A stretch of DNA of 64,000 nucleotides from Aurelia coerulea (Eukaryota; Cnidaria; Scyphozoa; Semaeostomeae; Ulmaridae): positions 17,344,501 through 17,408,500 of the forward strand of contig CM076959.1 in NCBI GenBank assembly GCA_039566865.1. The letters run 5' to 3'. Under the pieces are notes generated by a model. That model ran no database searches. It was given only the letters and a program-made list of their open reading frames with translations, and was not told the DNA's origin. Within the stretch, counting starts at the first letter, position 1. Every line of letters begins with the position of its first letter. Positions 23,701 to 30,726 of this stretch are shown piece after piece. Both the position numbers and the translations under genes were made by a program.

Positions 23701-23930
23701 AAGAAGTTTTATTATATGAGATCAAAGAATTCCACGCAAGATGGAGCGAGAATGTCGTCCTGCTCCGATCCAGGCACAAAAAGGTGCAGAAGGATTTCCT
23801 TAGAGGTAGTGGCTTTCACGATGGTAAAGGAATACCGTCTGGAAAGGAGGCTATCGAATTGGAAGATACCTCACCATCACCAAGAGCCAGCTCTAACCTC
23901 GCCTTCGTTCACGAGAAAGGAGAGAAGTAG
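8741..23930 (+). CDS. CUB-Ig-iGluR-like ion channel with potassium selectivity filter (13 exons, 772 residues)
   Basis: Exons: 8741-8779, 10283-10322, 12569-12949, 13832-14021, 15383-15510, 16199-16508, 17590-17761, 19272-19366, 20487-20643, 21428-21491, 22513-22787, 22989-23166, 23641-23930. All joins are GT-AG and in phase. The total is 2319 nt. Residues 1-13 are a hydrophobic leader (MTTGFVIALVLSL). A CUB domain spans about 28-153 and an Ig domain about 154-258. S1 of a periplasmic-binding-type domain is about 260-398, M1 about 400-420, the pore loop about 436-455 with TVGYGD at 450-455, M3 about 465-489, S2 about 498-617 and M4 about 640-663. The tail to 772 is basic and probably cytoplasmic. 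S1-M1-P-M3-S2-M4 is the eukaryotic ionotropic glutamate receptor topology. The filter is that of potassium channels and of bacterial GluR0. Predicted role: a plasma-membrane, ligand-gated potassium channel; the ligand is unknown. I know no named gene with this architecture. Confidence 0.86.
9810..10150. repeat. Tandem repeat, about 98-bp unit, 3.4 copies, in intron 1
   Basis: Units begin with GAAACGCCATGAGGGCCAA at 9823, 9921, 10018 and (degraded) 10117. Periods are 98, 97 and 99 bp. The middle two are nearly identical. The minus-strand open frame through it is repeat-driven and not coding. Confidence 0.88.
10524..11124. mobile_element. Foldback MITE family P, copy 2 (intron 2)
   Basis: AACAAGGGCATATTTTGTAA at the left pairs with TTACAAAATCTGCTATTGTT at the right. 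Inner arms include GCGATTAGCGACT and its complement. It has the family's central hairpin with AGATCTACCTGGCGGATTTT-type arms. Confidence 0.8.
11226..11638. mobile_element. TTAA foldback MITE, 413 bp (intron 2)
   Basis: Begins TTAAAGAGCCATTGTCACCC and ends GGGTGACAATGGCTCTTTAA, continuing inward with CCTTTGCG / CGCAAAGG. Bounded by TTAA on both sides. The overlapping ORFs on both strands are shadows of the palindrome. Confidence 0.82.
11869..12182. mobile_element. TTAA foldback MITE, 314 bp (intron 2)
   Basis: Begins TTAAGCCGGTTTTCCACTAG and ends CTAGTGGAAAACCGGCTTTAA, with GCGGATTTTT / AAAAATCCGC inward. TTAA lies at both borders. The interior is GC-richer than the surrounding intron. Confidence 0.82.
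12497..12556. repeat. (TTGA)n-type microsatellite before exon 3
   Basis: Tetranucleotide TTGA/TGAT tract with GG interruptions, ending about 10 bp upstream of the CUB exon acceptor. It replaces a conventional long pyrimidine tract; only TTTTACAG remains next to the exon. Confidence 0.85.
12569..12949 (+). CDS. Exon 3: CUB domain
   Basis: One exon encodes a full CUB fold: GTFHSTNYPTSPYPNNEKKG, then an EVHFRDFNLEPS strand, KRCNEYDHVFLY, GYCGPANIP, LVKFVSDSTNPFKGFNATYS. The family signatures NYP-x-YP, F-xL-E, C-xxxD-x-v, G-x-CG and SD-x-xxGF-x-x-Y are present. The first CUB disulphide pair is absent: Gly-Trp replaces the usual Cys-x-Trp. The second (KRC..GYC) is kept, plus one extra Cys (FESC). 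Confidence 0.88.
12970..13485. mobile_element. MULE-like foldback element, second copy of the 302-812 family (intron 3)
   Basis: Starts AAGCATAGGGCTCAAATCTT and repeats the 302-812 sequence, including AAAATGGCGGCA and AGATTTACAGCAAA. The right end is eroded (TTTAAAGATTTGAAAGATG), so no target duplication can be read. It begins about 20 bp after the exon 3 donor. Confidence 0.72.
13832..15510 (+). CDS. Exons 4-5: Ig-like (I-set) domain split by an intron
   Basis: Exon 4 (13832-14021) carries VQVACNATAIPPPTYEWFMQ, the first Ig cysteine and core Trp. Exon 5 (15383-15510) carries TINGILTIKSINMADAKKYR followed by CVASNKLGNNQSDFTLIVQ, the D-A/xx-Y-x-C motif and G strand. The domain lies between the CUB domain and the ligand-binding region, in the position of the amino-terminal domain of canonical glutamate receptors, which is missing here. 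Confidence 0.88.
14087..14393. mobile_element. TTAA foldback MITE (GGGGCTCCGTC family), copy 2 (intron 4)
   Basis: TTAAAGGGGCCCCGTC at the left, GACGGAGCCCCTTTAA at the right. It matches the termini of the 6360-6682 copy. About 307 bp. Confidence 0.78.
14974..15232. mobile_element. Foldback MITE, second copy of the 5499-5733 family (intron 4)
   Basis: Begins AGCAAGGGCAAATTTTGTGA and ends TTACAAAATTTGCTCTTGTT. It shares the internal GGTGTGAAATCTATTCTTGA block with the copy at 5499. The flanking duplication is blurred. Confidence 0.75.
15516..15755 (-). mobile_element. tRNA-derived SINE on the minus strand, intron 5
   Basis: On the minus strand the head reads GCGTGGCCGAGTGGTTAAGG (A-box region), then GACTGACTCGTAAACC around the anticodon position and GGTTCGAATCCC (B box). 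A tRNA-unrelated body follows, with an AT-rich tail (AATATGATATGATTA). The direct repeat TCAAGGTAGG flanks it at 15506-15515 and 15756-15765. The left copy spans the exon 5 donor. Tail plus target duplication show it is a retroposed SINE and not a functional tRNA gene. Confidence 0.85.
16199..16508 (+). CDS. Exon 6: S1 half of ligand-binding domain
   Basis: Starts EKCSCPKEITTNSYDYAPYT and contains KYKGIFFVILDKMMKHCCGN, comparable to the YeGyxvDLLxxIakxc segment of glutamate-receptor S1. It ends NYDLSFPAEGGKTSDYY. Splicing to exon 7 makes the junction codon AG|T, Ser. The Cys cluster HCCGNC is not typical of the family. Joining exon 5 directly to 16199 preserves frame (G|AA, Glu). Confidence 0.75.
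16909..17294. mobile_element. Interspersed element with CCGGTT hairpin, copy 1 (intron 6)
   Basis: Starts TATGCGCATACTAACCGGTT and contains the inverted pair AATATAAAGCCTGAGGTCTT / AAGACCGAGGGCTTTATATT. It ends TTTTGAAACGTCAGTCAGGT. A copy in the opposite orientation lies at 23207-23596. Confidence 0.78.
17590..17761 (+). CDS. Exon 7: end of S1 and transmembrane segment M1
   Basis: SSHLFIPVVDSPGIAFLVKK aligns with the FSxPFxxxGIxIlvKK segment that precedes M1 in ionotropic glutamate receptors. DSILNGWPVLVLTIVMAVLA and the following GIIMWML form the first membrane helix, about residues 400-420. A foldback MITE begins only about 30 bp after its donor. Confidence 0.85.
17792..18316. mobile_element. 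Foldback MITE family P, copy 3 (intron 7)
   Basis: ACAAGGATAGATTTTGTAAG at the left pairs with CTTACAAAATCTGTTATTGT at the right. The central part contains GGTTCAGAAGCCGATT and CTCAGCTTCTGAACC arms. It lies immediately downstream of the M1 exon. Confidence 0.82.
18330..18500. mobile_element. Truncated copy of the 302-812 family (intron 7)
   Basis: TTAGGGCTCAACTGTTTCAA then GGGTGTAAAAGTTCTGTTAC, TGCTGTAAATCTGCCGTG and TTTCAAAATGGCGGCG match the left arm of the 302-812 element. The right arm is absent. Confidence 0.6.
18560..18650. repeat. Fragment shared in inverted orientation with 27590-27710
   Basis: The segment with TGCTACCCCTGCAATAAGAA and CAGGTTCTTAATTACAAGGT is the reverse complement of sequence near 27625-27700 (TAGTTAAGAACCTG, TTCTTATTGCAGGGGTAGCA). 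It marks a dispersed repeat family. Confidence 0.65.
18672..19092. mobile_element. Foldback MITE, 421 bp (intron 7)
   Basis: CCTTTTAGCTATTCCACTAA at the left pairs with AATAGCTAAAAGG at the right. Inner arms GAGCTTCTATCACTATTGTG / CACAATAGTGATAGAAGCTC are perfect. A fragment of the same family is at 21555-21700 in intron 10. Confidence 0.8.
19272..20643 (+). CDS. Exons 8-9: pore loop with TVGYGD filter and M3 helix
   Basis: Exon 8 (19272-19366) ends GFWWAFVTMTTVG, and exon 9 (20487-20643) begins YGDIAPVGVPGRLFAIMWVL. Together they give the pore helix and the potassium filter TVGYGD at residues 450-455. The intron splits the middle glycine codon of the filter (GG|C). GLIIISIFTGVITTALTV is the inner helix and lacks the SYTANLAAF motif of animal glutamate receptors, as in GluR0-type channels. 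Confidence 0.9.
19842..20383. mobile_element. Foldback MITE family P, copy 4 (intron 8, within the filter intron)
   Basis: TAACCAGGACAGATTTGGTA at the left, TTACAATATGTGTCCTTGTTA at the right, with CAAAGCGATTAGCGACTG arms and the family's central hairpin. It includes a short GTTT microsatellite near 20283-20303. It ends about 100 bp before exon 9. Confidence 0.8.
21428..22787 (+). CDS. Exons 10-11: S2 half of ligand-binding domain
   Basis: Exon 10 (21428-21491) begins VGAFHNTSELSYGIRKNANV. Exon 11 (22513-22787) includes NYTSYEALSSALQSKNVKAI followed by LVDSFVAAQ. This matches the y-s-x-eeal-xal-xxg-vdAfi-D pattern of periplasmic-binding-type S2 lobes. Asp548 occupies the position of the acidic residue that contacts the ligand amino group in glutamate receptors. 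The 585-bp near-perfect hairpin lies in the intron between these exons. Confidence 0.8.
21555..21700. mobile_element. Fragment of the 18672-19092 foldback family (intron 10)
   Basis: Contains TAACTATTCTGAAAAAGGAT, CGTAGAATTTTCGAATGTGC and GCGATAGAAGCTTCAATGCC, matching one arm of the intron 7 element with substitutions. Confidence 0.6.
21841..22425. mobile_element. 585-bp near-perfect foldback element (intron 10)
   Basis: Left end CACAGGAGGCCCAAACTATT; right end AATAGTTTGGGCCTCCTGTG. Arms of roughly 285 bp are almost perfectly complementary around a short centre near 22130 (ACCTATAGGTATATAATAAG). Flanked by ATTGGCC at 21834-21840 and 22426-22432, a 7-bp duplication (8 bp with one mismatch), which suits a hAT-like origin. 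Confidence 0.88.
22989..23166 (+). CDS. Exon 12: M4 transmembrane segment
   Basis: After a Ser/Ala-rich linker, LFVQSLAISCGLLVAFSILG and the following LLFEYCYL form a membrane helix (about residues 640-663). It is followed by basic KPKKIM, placing the C-terminus in the cytoplasm. An M4 is present in animal receptors and absent from bacterial GluR0. Confidence 0.85.
23207..23596. mobile_element. Interspersed element with CCGGTT hairpin, copy 2 (intron 12, opposite orientation)
   Basis: Begins TTACCTGACTGACGTTTCAA and carries the AAATATAAAGCCCTCGGTCT / AGACCTCAGGCTTTATATTT hairpin. It ends near ATTATGCGCACATT. It is the reverse complement of the copy at 16909-17294. Confidence 0.78.
23641..23930 (+). 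CDS. Exon 13: cytoplasmic tail and stop
   Basis: Highly charged, probably helical segment (EMAKRAQKMKEVLLYEIKEF) followed by a basic stretch (RSRHKKVQKDFLR) and a Ser/Pro-rich end; stop TAG at 23928-23930. No known domain was recognised. No AATAAA was found close downstream, so the transcript end is undetermined. Confidence 0.8.
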
Positions 23931-24267
23931 ATGTGGAACCTTTTAAGACAAGTTCTGTTGGAACTGTAGGTTTGTTTTTTCAACTTCTTCGTAGTGAGTC
24001 AAAAATGTTTCAAAGACTTTAGTTTGCTTCCTATTCATCACATTGTTTAAAACTGGTTATAATTGTGTTGGTAATACGTTAACTTGGATAACAATATTTA
24101 TGTGTTTTAAGTTTACAGTACGAAGTATTTGGAGCCACAGACAATTTTATAGACTTTGTAGGCCTGCTATACATCTGTTTGCTGTCTAAGTTTTCTTGTC
24201 TATCCCTGGAGGGGGGGGGGAGGCACTTGACTAGGGAAGTGACAGGGGTGTGTGGAAAACCTCTCGA

Positions 24268-24612
24268 CACCCTGCACCCTGTCGCATAAAAAATGGGCCA
24301 AAAGTATACCCTGTCGCATAAAAAATGGGCCAAAAGTATAGACTGGCTACACAATCTCTGTGTGCTCCTTAGAACTGATTTGTCACTGGCTATCAGCAAC
24401 AACAACAACAGCGAAATTGAGGGACTAGTGTAGCTAGTCTACCAAAAGTATACCCTGTGGCATAAAAATTTTGCCTCTCAAATACAGAGTAGAACGCGAA
24501 TTTTGCTTGTGATACCCTGTCGCATAATTTTCTTACCTATTATAATACCCTGTCGCATAATTTTCGTTAGAAAAGGACACTCTGTCGCATAATTTTTACC
24601 GCAAAAGGACAC
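24268..24612. repeat. Minisatellite of ACCCTGTCGCATAA units
   Basis: About seven copies of an ACCCTGTCGCATAA core, spaced roughly 30-35 bp in the regular stretches, occur 3' of the channel gene. Two early units (near 24280 and 24310) extend identically into AAAATGGGCCAAAAGTAT. Confidence 0.75.
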
Positions 24613-24704
24613 CATGTTGAGCGGCACATCCCGTCAGGTCAAGTATGGGAGTACCCCCCCCCCCGGATCTATCCTATCCTAAGACCCCTTTTATACGGCA
24701 GCGG

Positions 24705-24770
24705 AACGTGCCAATTAGCGTGCCAATGAGCGTACCAATTAGCGTGCCAATGAGCGTGCCAATTAACGCA
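24705..24770. repeat. 14-15-bp tandem repeat, GTGCCAATTAGC type
   Basis: Alternating CGTGCCAATTAGCG and CGTGCCAATGAGCG units, five copies in a row. It follows a poly-C run at 24650-24664. Confidence 0.8.
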
Positions 24771-25099
24771 TCAATAATGTCAACAACCAGCCTTATTTGG
24801 TCGCTCCCTGGCAACAACGAACGAAGAAATCCAGCAGTCATCATTGTTACGCCTCGTATTGAATGAAAAGCATCCTCGTTGCGAATCCATACTAAAATTC
24901 GTATAAAAAAGCGTCTGCACAGATTTTCATCCAGCTAACTCTCAAATTAGAAAGCTTTCGTAGGTGGATGAAAACTAGCATGAAAATTAGTACGGATAGC
25001 TGTACTAAATTTCATGCGGATAGGCAAGTCTCATGTGAACGGGATCCAACCGTGTCAAGGAATCCATACGAATATTTATCCGGTATCGTGTGAATGGGA

Positions 25100-25755
25100 G
25101 CATAGGTTTAAAGTCTTTAGAAAAGTTAGTGTAAAATTCGATGACCCGTTCTTCAGCAACTTTGCTATGATTCTACCGTTTCACTTTTCAGAAATTTTGA
25201 ATATTTCTCGAAATTACAACAATTTTTTTAGGTTTCAATTCAGTTCAGGATGTGATGTCATCGAATTTCTAAATCGTAAATCAGGAGACTGAAAGACTTG
25301 TGCTTGATAAGATATCGCAGAAATTCATGAACTATGATGGTTTTCTTGAAAATTATTCCATGTTCCCTTAAGAAATTTAGAAATTACGATCGTTTGAGGC
25401 ATTTTTCAAAAGTTTCCTTGAATTTTCCAACAAAGGGACCCTCTATATCTGAAAATATTGGAAGATTTATAAAACTTTTTATAAATCTATTACAAATGTT
25501 TCCTTGAATTATTCAATTCAATTCAATTTTATTTGTAAAATACGAGCTAATATAAGAATAAAAACTTCTAAAATATTCGTCAAAAATTCTAAAAAATTAT
25601 CCAAAAACGGTACCCTCTAAATCTGAAAATATTGAAGATTTCTAAAAACTTCAACGGTAGAATTGCACTAAAGTAGCTAATCTTCCTTCAAGCCATTCAT
25701 TTCAAAAGAGCAGGCCATATAATTTTACGAGAAACATTTGAAAGAATTGGAGCCT
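25100..25755. mobile_element. Degraded foldback element related to 1055-1500
   Basis: Left part GCATAGGTTTAAAGTCTTTA; right part TTCAAGCCATTCATTTCAAA followed by AATTTTACGAGAAACATTTG. It shares blocks in the same order with 1055-1500. The internal segment TCTGAAAATATTG is duplicated (25450 and 25622). Confidence 0.55.
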
Positions 25756-25798
25756 GTGCTGTAAATCCTAAAAAAGTTAGGAAAAGGGCACTTTGAAG

Positions 25799-26183
25799 CA
25801 AGGGCGCCTACCTTGTAGGAAGTGTGTTTATTCCCAGTACTGTAGAGTAATTGGTGTCCTGTGACCCAGTACAGAGAGTGTCCTAAACCGTACCGTTACC
25901 CAGAAGTACACAGAGTCAGTCCTCTCAAGGTCAAGATGACGTATGAATAACTTTGTGGTTTCAAATTCCGGTGTTTATGAAACACGATATCAACCGTTAT
26001 ACGATCTGGCCACAGGGAATCAGACAGCGTGATTTTTGATTGGTCAACACTAACAGACGTTAGAATTTGAAAATCCCTGTAACTAATGATATACAAAGAT
26101 TAACAGGACTGGATCATAGGACACCAATTACTACGCGTAAAGTACCGTGAATAAACACACTTCCTACAAGGTAGGCGCCCTTG
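25799..26183. mobile_element. 385-bp hAT-like foldback MITE
   Basis: Begins CAAGGGCGCCTACCTTGTAG and ends CTACAAGGTAGGCGCCCTTG; the perfect inverted repeat continues inward through GAAGTGTGTTTATTC. Flanked by TTTGAAG at 25792-25798 and 26184-26190 (8 bp with one mismatch). CA-GGG ends and this duplication suggest hAT. Confidence 0.85.
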
Positions 26184-26620
26184 TTTGAAGTTAAGAGAGG
26201 GCATTTTTACAAACGTTGAGGAGAACAGTGCCATCCTCCGTTGTCTCTGGATCCTACGCCGATGTAAGATTCATTTTATGTGTATATATGTAGACATGCA
26301 ATATATTTGGTAGGATTTAACACATTAATTTTGGTAAATTTTCGACAAAGGAAAAATTTCCCAAAACTGTAGACATGCACTGGTATTTGTTTTACGCACA
26401 TCACTCTATGATTATACAGCCAGTAGGGCCTTGTTTCCATTTGAAGTTTCTGCTCTTTATTGCTCGTTTTGTTTTGTGCTGCGCGTTAAAACCAAATGGA
26501 GGAACAAAAACTAAAAGGAGCACTCCTGAAACGAAATTGTACAACGAAAAACAAAACGAGCACAGAAGAGCATCTGCTCTTTCTTGTTTTTAAGATTGAT
26601 TAAGCTCCTCGGAATGAGCC
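26184..26620. other. Intergenic stretch without recognised feature
   Basis: Contains an imperfect inverted pair around GCTCGTTTTGTTTTGTGCT (26461) and AAACAAAACGAGCACAGAAG (26550) but no clear termini. The short plus-strand open frame shows no similarity I can identify. Confidence 0.3.
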
Positions 26621-26621
26621 A

Positions 26622-26935
26622 ACCTTCTCTATTAAGCCCCCCCCCCCACTTTTATCAAATTCCAGAGGTTACCAAAGATTTTTCATTTATTGAGCTGAAT
26701 AAGTTTGCATGTTAACTTTGATAGGATTTGAGATAAAACTGTATCGAATTTATGTATTTGACTCGTAAAATCCTATGCTGAATCCTCCAGATATGGTGTA
26801 AAAGAACTAAAAAGCTATCATATCTATATCCTCATTTGGTTTTTGTCAATATGTCCCCCTCTCTAATAAGCCCCTCTCTCTTATAAGCTCCCCTCTAGAG
26901 TGTCAGAAATTGAATAAGGGGGCTTAATAGAGATT
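26622..26935. mobile_element. Foldback element with CTCTATTAAGCCCC ends
   Basis: TCTCTATTAAGCCCCCCC at the left and GGGGGCTTAATAGAGA at the right form terminal inverted repeats. An additional CCCCTCTCTAATAAGCCCC copy lies just inside the right end. The poly-C run at 26636 extends the left end. Confidence 0.6.
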
Positions 26936-27713
26936 TATGGTATTGCAAGAAAGAGCATTTCAGATCCCAAATGAATTACGCGTTTGGTTGTCATTGAAAG
27001 AAATAACAAAATGGCAGCGAGCTTCAACAATCGGAACGAGCAGAGAAGACGAGCAACAAGTAGCAAAGACCAGCAACAAAAAACAAAAAACGAGCAGCGT
27101 AGTAGAGAAACCTAAGAAATTGTTGGGGATACGAATCCTCAAAGTTCAAAACAAGTTATCCCCCAAAAAGGAAACCTGTGATCATGCGCAGAGGGCATGT
27201 TTGGTTTTGTGGTAAAAATGTGGACGGAAATCCGGCCACAATCCAAACAAGAATTAGCAAGGAAACAAAGAAATTCTCGCGCATGGTAATAGGTTTCCCA
27301 GTGTGTTGATCTGCTTTGAACTTTACCAGCATAACAAAAGGTTCAGACAAAAGGGGCAGTCTTCGGTATCCTCAACAAGAAAGGCAGCGTAAAACCGTTA
27401 CGAGCAGCAGCAGAAAAATTTGAAATGGAAACCAGACTTAGGTAATCTCGTATCAACAAAACTCAAGATATTTAGTCTCTGTTAAAATCGATTCAAGAGC
27501 TTTTCAAAACAATAGGATATGATTTTCTTCAACAGGTCCCGAATTAGATAACTTCAAATCAGTCATATACAGTAAATCCCTTCATATACAGAAATAAGAA
27601 CCCGGAGGCTGTTTTTCCTAACTTTTGCACCTTGTAGTTAAGAACCTGTTTCAGTTTGATGAAAAATATGTTCTTATTGCAGGGGTAGCAAAGTTGATTT
27701 TGGATTCTCGTTA

Positions 27714-27892
27714 TTAAAGGGAATAGACATAGCTATATCTCGTAGCCGCTATAAATAGGCTGAAGAAACGCCCACAAACCCATTGCTTCTTCAGCTACAC
27801 AATGAGACCGGATGCGTCAAAGTGGACAAGCATAATAGAATATATTTTTGACCTGGCCCGGGCCAGCTTTTAACTATGTCGATTCCCTTTAA
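27714..27892. mobile_element. TTAA MITE copy 2
   Basis: Begins TTAAAGGGAATAGACATAGC and ends CTATGTCGATTCCCTTTAA. It is nearly identical to the reverse complement of 4707-4886, including GGCCCGGGCCAG and CCACAAACCCATTG. About 179 bp, bounded by TTAA. Confidence 0.85.
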
Positions 27893-28053
27893 GTTCATTC
27901 TGTCTCAGTTGGCTGTTAATGTTTGAATCTCCTCCCCTGCTGTTTGTAAGCTTAGAATTGGTTATTAGGCCCATAATAACGTTGCCAAAACAAATAACAG
28001 GGCTGATCATCTTTGATGAAGATTCTAAAGGGCCTACGCAAGGCAATCTTCAA

Positions 28054-30445
28054 TTAAGGTAGCTGGATACACATTATTTCAGGAAGTTTTGATAATTTTT
28101 GGAAAAAATTTTTTTTTTTGCCAAAAGGTAATTCAATCTGTAAATTATCACATCCTAAAGTCTTGTTTCAATGCAATGTTTCTTTCAGCTGCAAAGAGTA
28201 CTTTTTCTCAGGGAAGTAGGGCTTTTCTTCCTTAGCAACGCAATGTTTATTAAAATTGATTGGTTTCTAGGGACGTTTTAGGCAAAATTTGCACAATTTT
28301 TGCACCCCAAAAGTACCCACAACAACCATGGTTTGCTTTCTGCCTGTTTTGCAACTATTTTGCCCTTGTACCCCTGTCATCAAGCAAAGGATGATGGGAA
28401 GAGGCTCAGCAACCAAACCTGAAAAGTAAATTGCTCATGTCGGCTCTTGCAGTGTTTGCTGTTGTGGAAAGTGTTCCTTCAGGGCAAATGATTGAAGATT
28501 GTCAAGGTGAAGGAGAAAAAGACGAAGAAACAGAAAGCACTGACGTGGCAGATAAGGATGCAGGCGGAAAATGTGGAAAGAGTAAGAAAAAATACAAATT
28601 CAGGGCTGGTAGGACTTACTTAGGAGATGGCAGACAGTAGAAAGAGGGCCTACTAGAAGAGGCACGAGGAAGTGGCATCAGCTTTGATGAAATCAATGAA
28701 AACATTTCACCACAGAGAAACAAGGATAAAGTTCATAAGGGACAATAAATCAATCCAACTGTTGTCACAATTTATAAGCCATTTATCAACAGGAATTCAG
28801 AAAAGTTGAATTCAAGTTCATTTGAAAGTTTATCTTATCTAATGAAGGAAAGGTACAAACAGGAAGTAGATCTTACAGTATAAATAATTGGAAAGGGAGA
28901 GTCAGTGAAGTCAAAATGCTTCAAAAATAAATATGAAGTCAAAATGCTTCAAAAATAATGGATACAGAATTGATTGCAGATTGAACAAAGATTGCTGCAA
29001 TATTCAGTATTTGCAAGAGGGCACATAGTCAGCTGACTTTGAAGGAGATGCCAGAAAAAAGAAGAGGGATAGGAGAAGAGTTATTTCTTGAGTGTGGTAT
29101 TTGCCACAAAAGAACACAGTTCAAGACAAGTAAGAAAGTGAAAGTTGAGAAAAGAAAGGATATTTCGGAATCTAACGTAAGATTGTTATTTCGGTTCCGG
29201 GGCTGCTAGAGCAAAGGATTATTTTGAAGAAAATGGGGTTGGAACCAGGTGAGAATATGCTGAGGGCTATTCAAATCAAGGCCAAGAGAGAATTGAGGAA
29301 GCGGAAAGAAAAGTTTCACTCAAGTATCACATGATAGACGGAAGCAAAGAGGAGCCGCAAGGAAATCAAAGGGTGAAAAGGAGCCAATTGTGTGGCTTTG
29401 GTTTGTCATCAAAGCCAGAATTCTCTTTTGAAATACTTGAAGGAAATGATGATAAGACAAGGAAAACAGGGAACAAGAACAGAAAAGAAACAAAGTGAAA
29501 AGTTGCAAAACGGACAAGGAGCAGTGAACAGAGTAAAGCGCGAAATTGCAAAGGGAAAGGTGGCAACAGCTGCAAAGAAAGTGTGCCTTTCAGAAGAAAC
29601 AGAAATCAAATTTGAACATGACATTGGAGCTCAAGACATTGCTATCAAGGCAAGACAAGACAAGACAGAATAAAAAAGAGACATTGCTACCATCATTGGG
29701 TCGGCATGAAAAACATGTAGATAGCATAAATAGTTGAAACTGGGAAACTGTATTTGAAGAATATTGCCTGGTAAAGCTTGGATTTTTGTATATAATGTTC
29801 CAAAATGTCCTTAAAATGTTTTTGTCAAACATGTTTTGCCCAAACATGGTACTTTTAAGTCAATGTATGCAGAAAAAACTGTAAGAATTGAAGTTTTTCT
29901 TCCCAAAAAGTTGGTGAAACTTTGAGGCCGATTTTCTCAAAAATACATTTCCGCAGGTTATAGAGCCTGTCCAAATAATATTTTGAGAACCATATGGTCA
30001 AACAAAGAGAAAATTGGCTCACTAATACAGTTTTTCATGCTCTATGCACTGAGCGAGACAGATTTCCCTTATTTTCAAGTATATTGAAAAGTGTTTAAAA
30101 AAACACGTTTTCCTGTGTTTACCCCCTGGAACACGAAATATTTAGAAAAAAAATTATTTAGTGCAGACTCTGTGCATCATTGAACAGTACTGACCTGGTA
30201 GATTTGTTGTTATTTATCCTTCTAACAAGAAGTCTTTTGGAAACAAATAGGCTGATTAAATTTTCTAGACATTACCCCCTGGCCAGCTTTGACAATTTTC
30301 CCAAAAAAATTTGGTATTCTTCTTTATTAGGATATATTCTATATTTTGTGCAAATTTCATGTTGATTACATGTATACTTCACGTTTTATGGCTTTGAGAA
30401 GTGTAACTGTCCATTTTTCATCACATGTGTATCCTGCTACCTTAA
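28054..30445 (+). mobile_element. 2.4-kb Kolobok/Mutator-like DNA transposon, decayed
   Basis: TTAAGGTAGCTGGATACACA at the left pairs with TGTGTATCCTGCTACCTTAA at the right. TTAA at both borders suggests Kolobok (or piggyBac). The interior is purine-rich on the plus strand with broken reading frames. The terminal-repeat evidence is direct; the superfamily call depends partly on the weak transposase remnant. Confidence 0.6.
28431..29672 (+). pseudogene. Degenerate transposase remnant of the 28054-30445 element
   Basis: A first open piece (28431-28640) ends KSKKKYKFRAGRTYLGDGRQ. Around 29085-29210 another frame reads FLECGICHKRTQFKTSKKV, then SNVRLLFRFRGC. This resembles the C-x2-C, TSxKV, NVRxVyxmRxxGkG pattern of Mutator-like transposase domains found in invertebrate Kolobok-type elements, as I recall that family. 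Stops and frameshifts interrupt it and no complete protein can be read. The match is short and could be coincidental. Confidence 0.4.
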
Positions 30446-30726
30446 GACCCTTTAAAATTAGTCTTGGTACCTTTAAAATAAGAACCTATTTTAGCCAGGC
30501 CTTCAAAAAAGTAGGTTCTTATATATGCAAGGATTTACTGTAATCGTTGAAAAATGCTAGAATTTCAACGATACCGATTCATATGAATTTTGATAAGAAC
30601 AACCCTCATTGAACCCTATCTGAAATTCTGGATCCCAAAATTAAGAAATAAAAAAAGCTAAGATAATTTTGAAAAACTAAGGTTCTTATAAATACGATTT
30701 TACTGTAGATCATTGGCTATTCTTGT

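Larger units (their letters stand above)
27568..30542. mobile_element. Older element with TACAGTAAATCC ends, split by two nested insertions
   Basis: TACAGTAAATCCCTTCATAT at 27568 matches, in inverted orientation, ATATATGCAAGGATTTACTGTA ending at 30542, and both continue inward with TAAGAACC. Removing the insertions at 27714-27892 and 28054-30445 leaves an element of roughly 0.4 kb. A further end-like segment (GGTTCTTATAAATACG..TTTTACTGTA) is at 30681-30707. TA at the ends suggests Tc1/mariner, but this is weak. Confidence 0.5.

Noticed and set aside
26937..27215. 92-codon plus-strand ORF, Lys/Gln-rich
   Set aside because: Low-complexity composition, no recognisable domain and no splice or promoter context.
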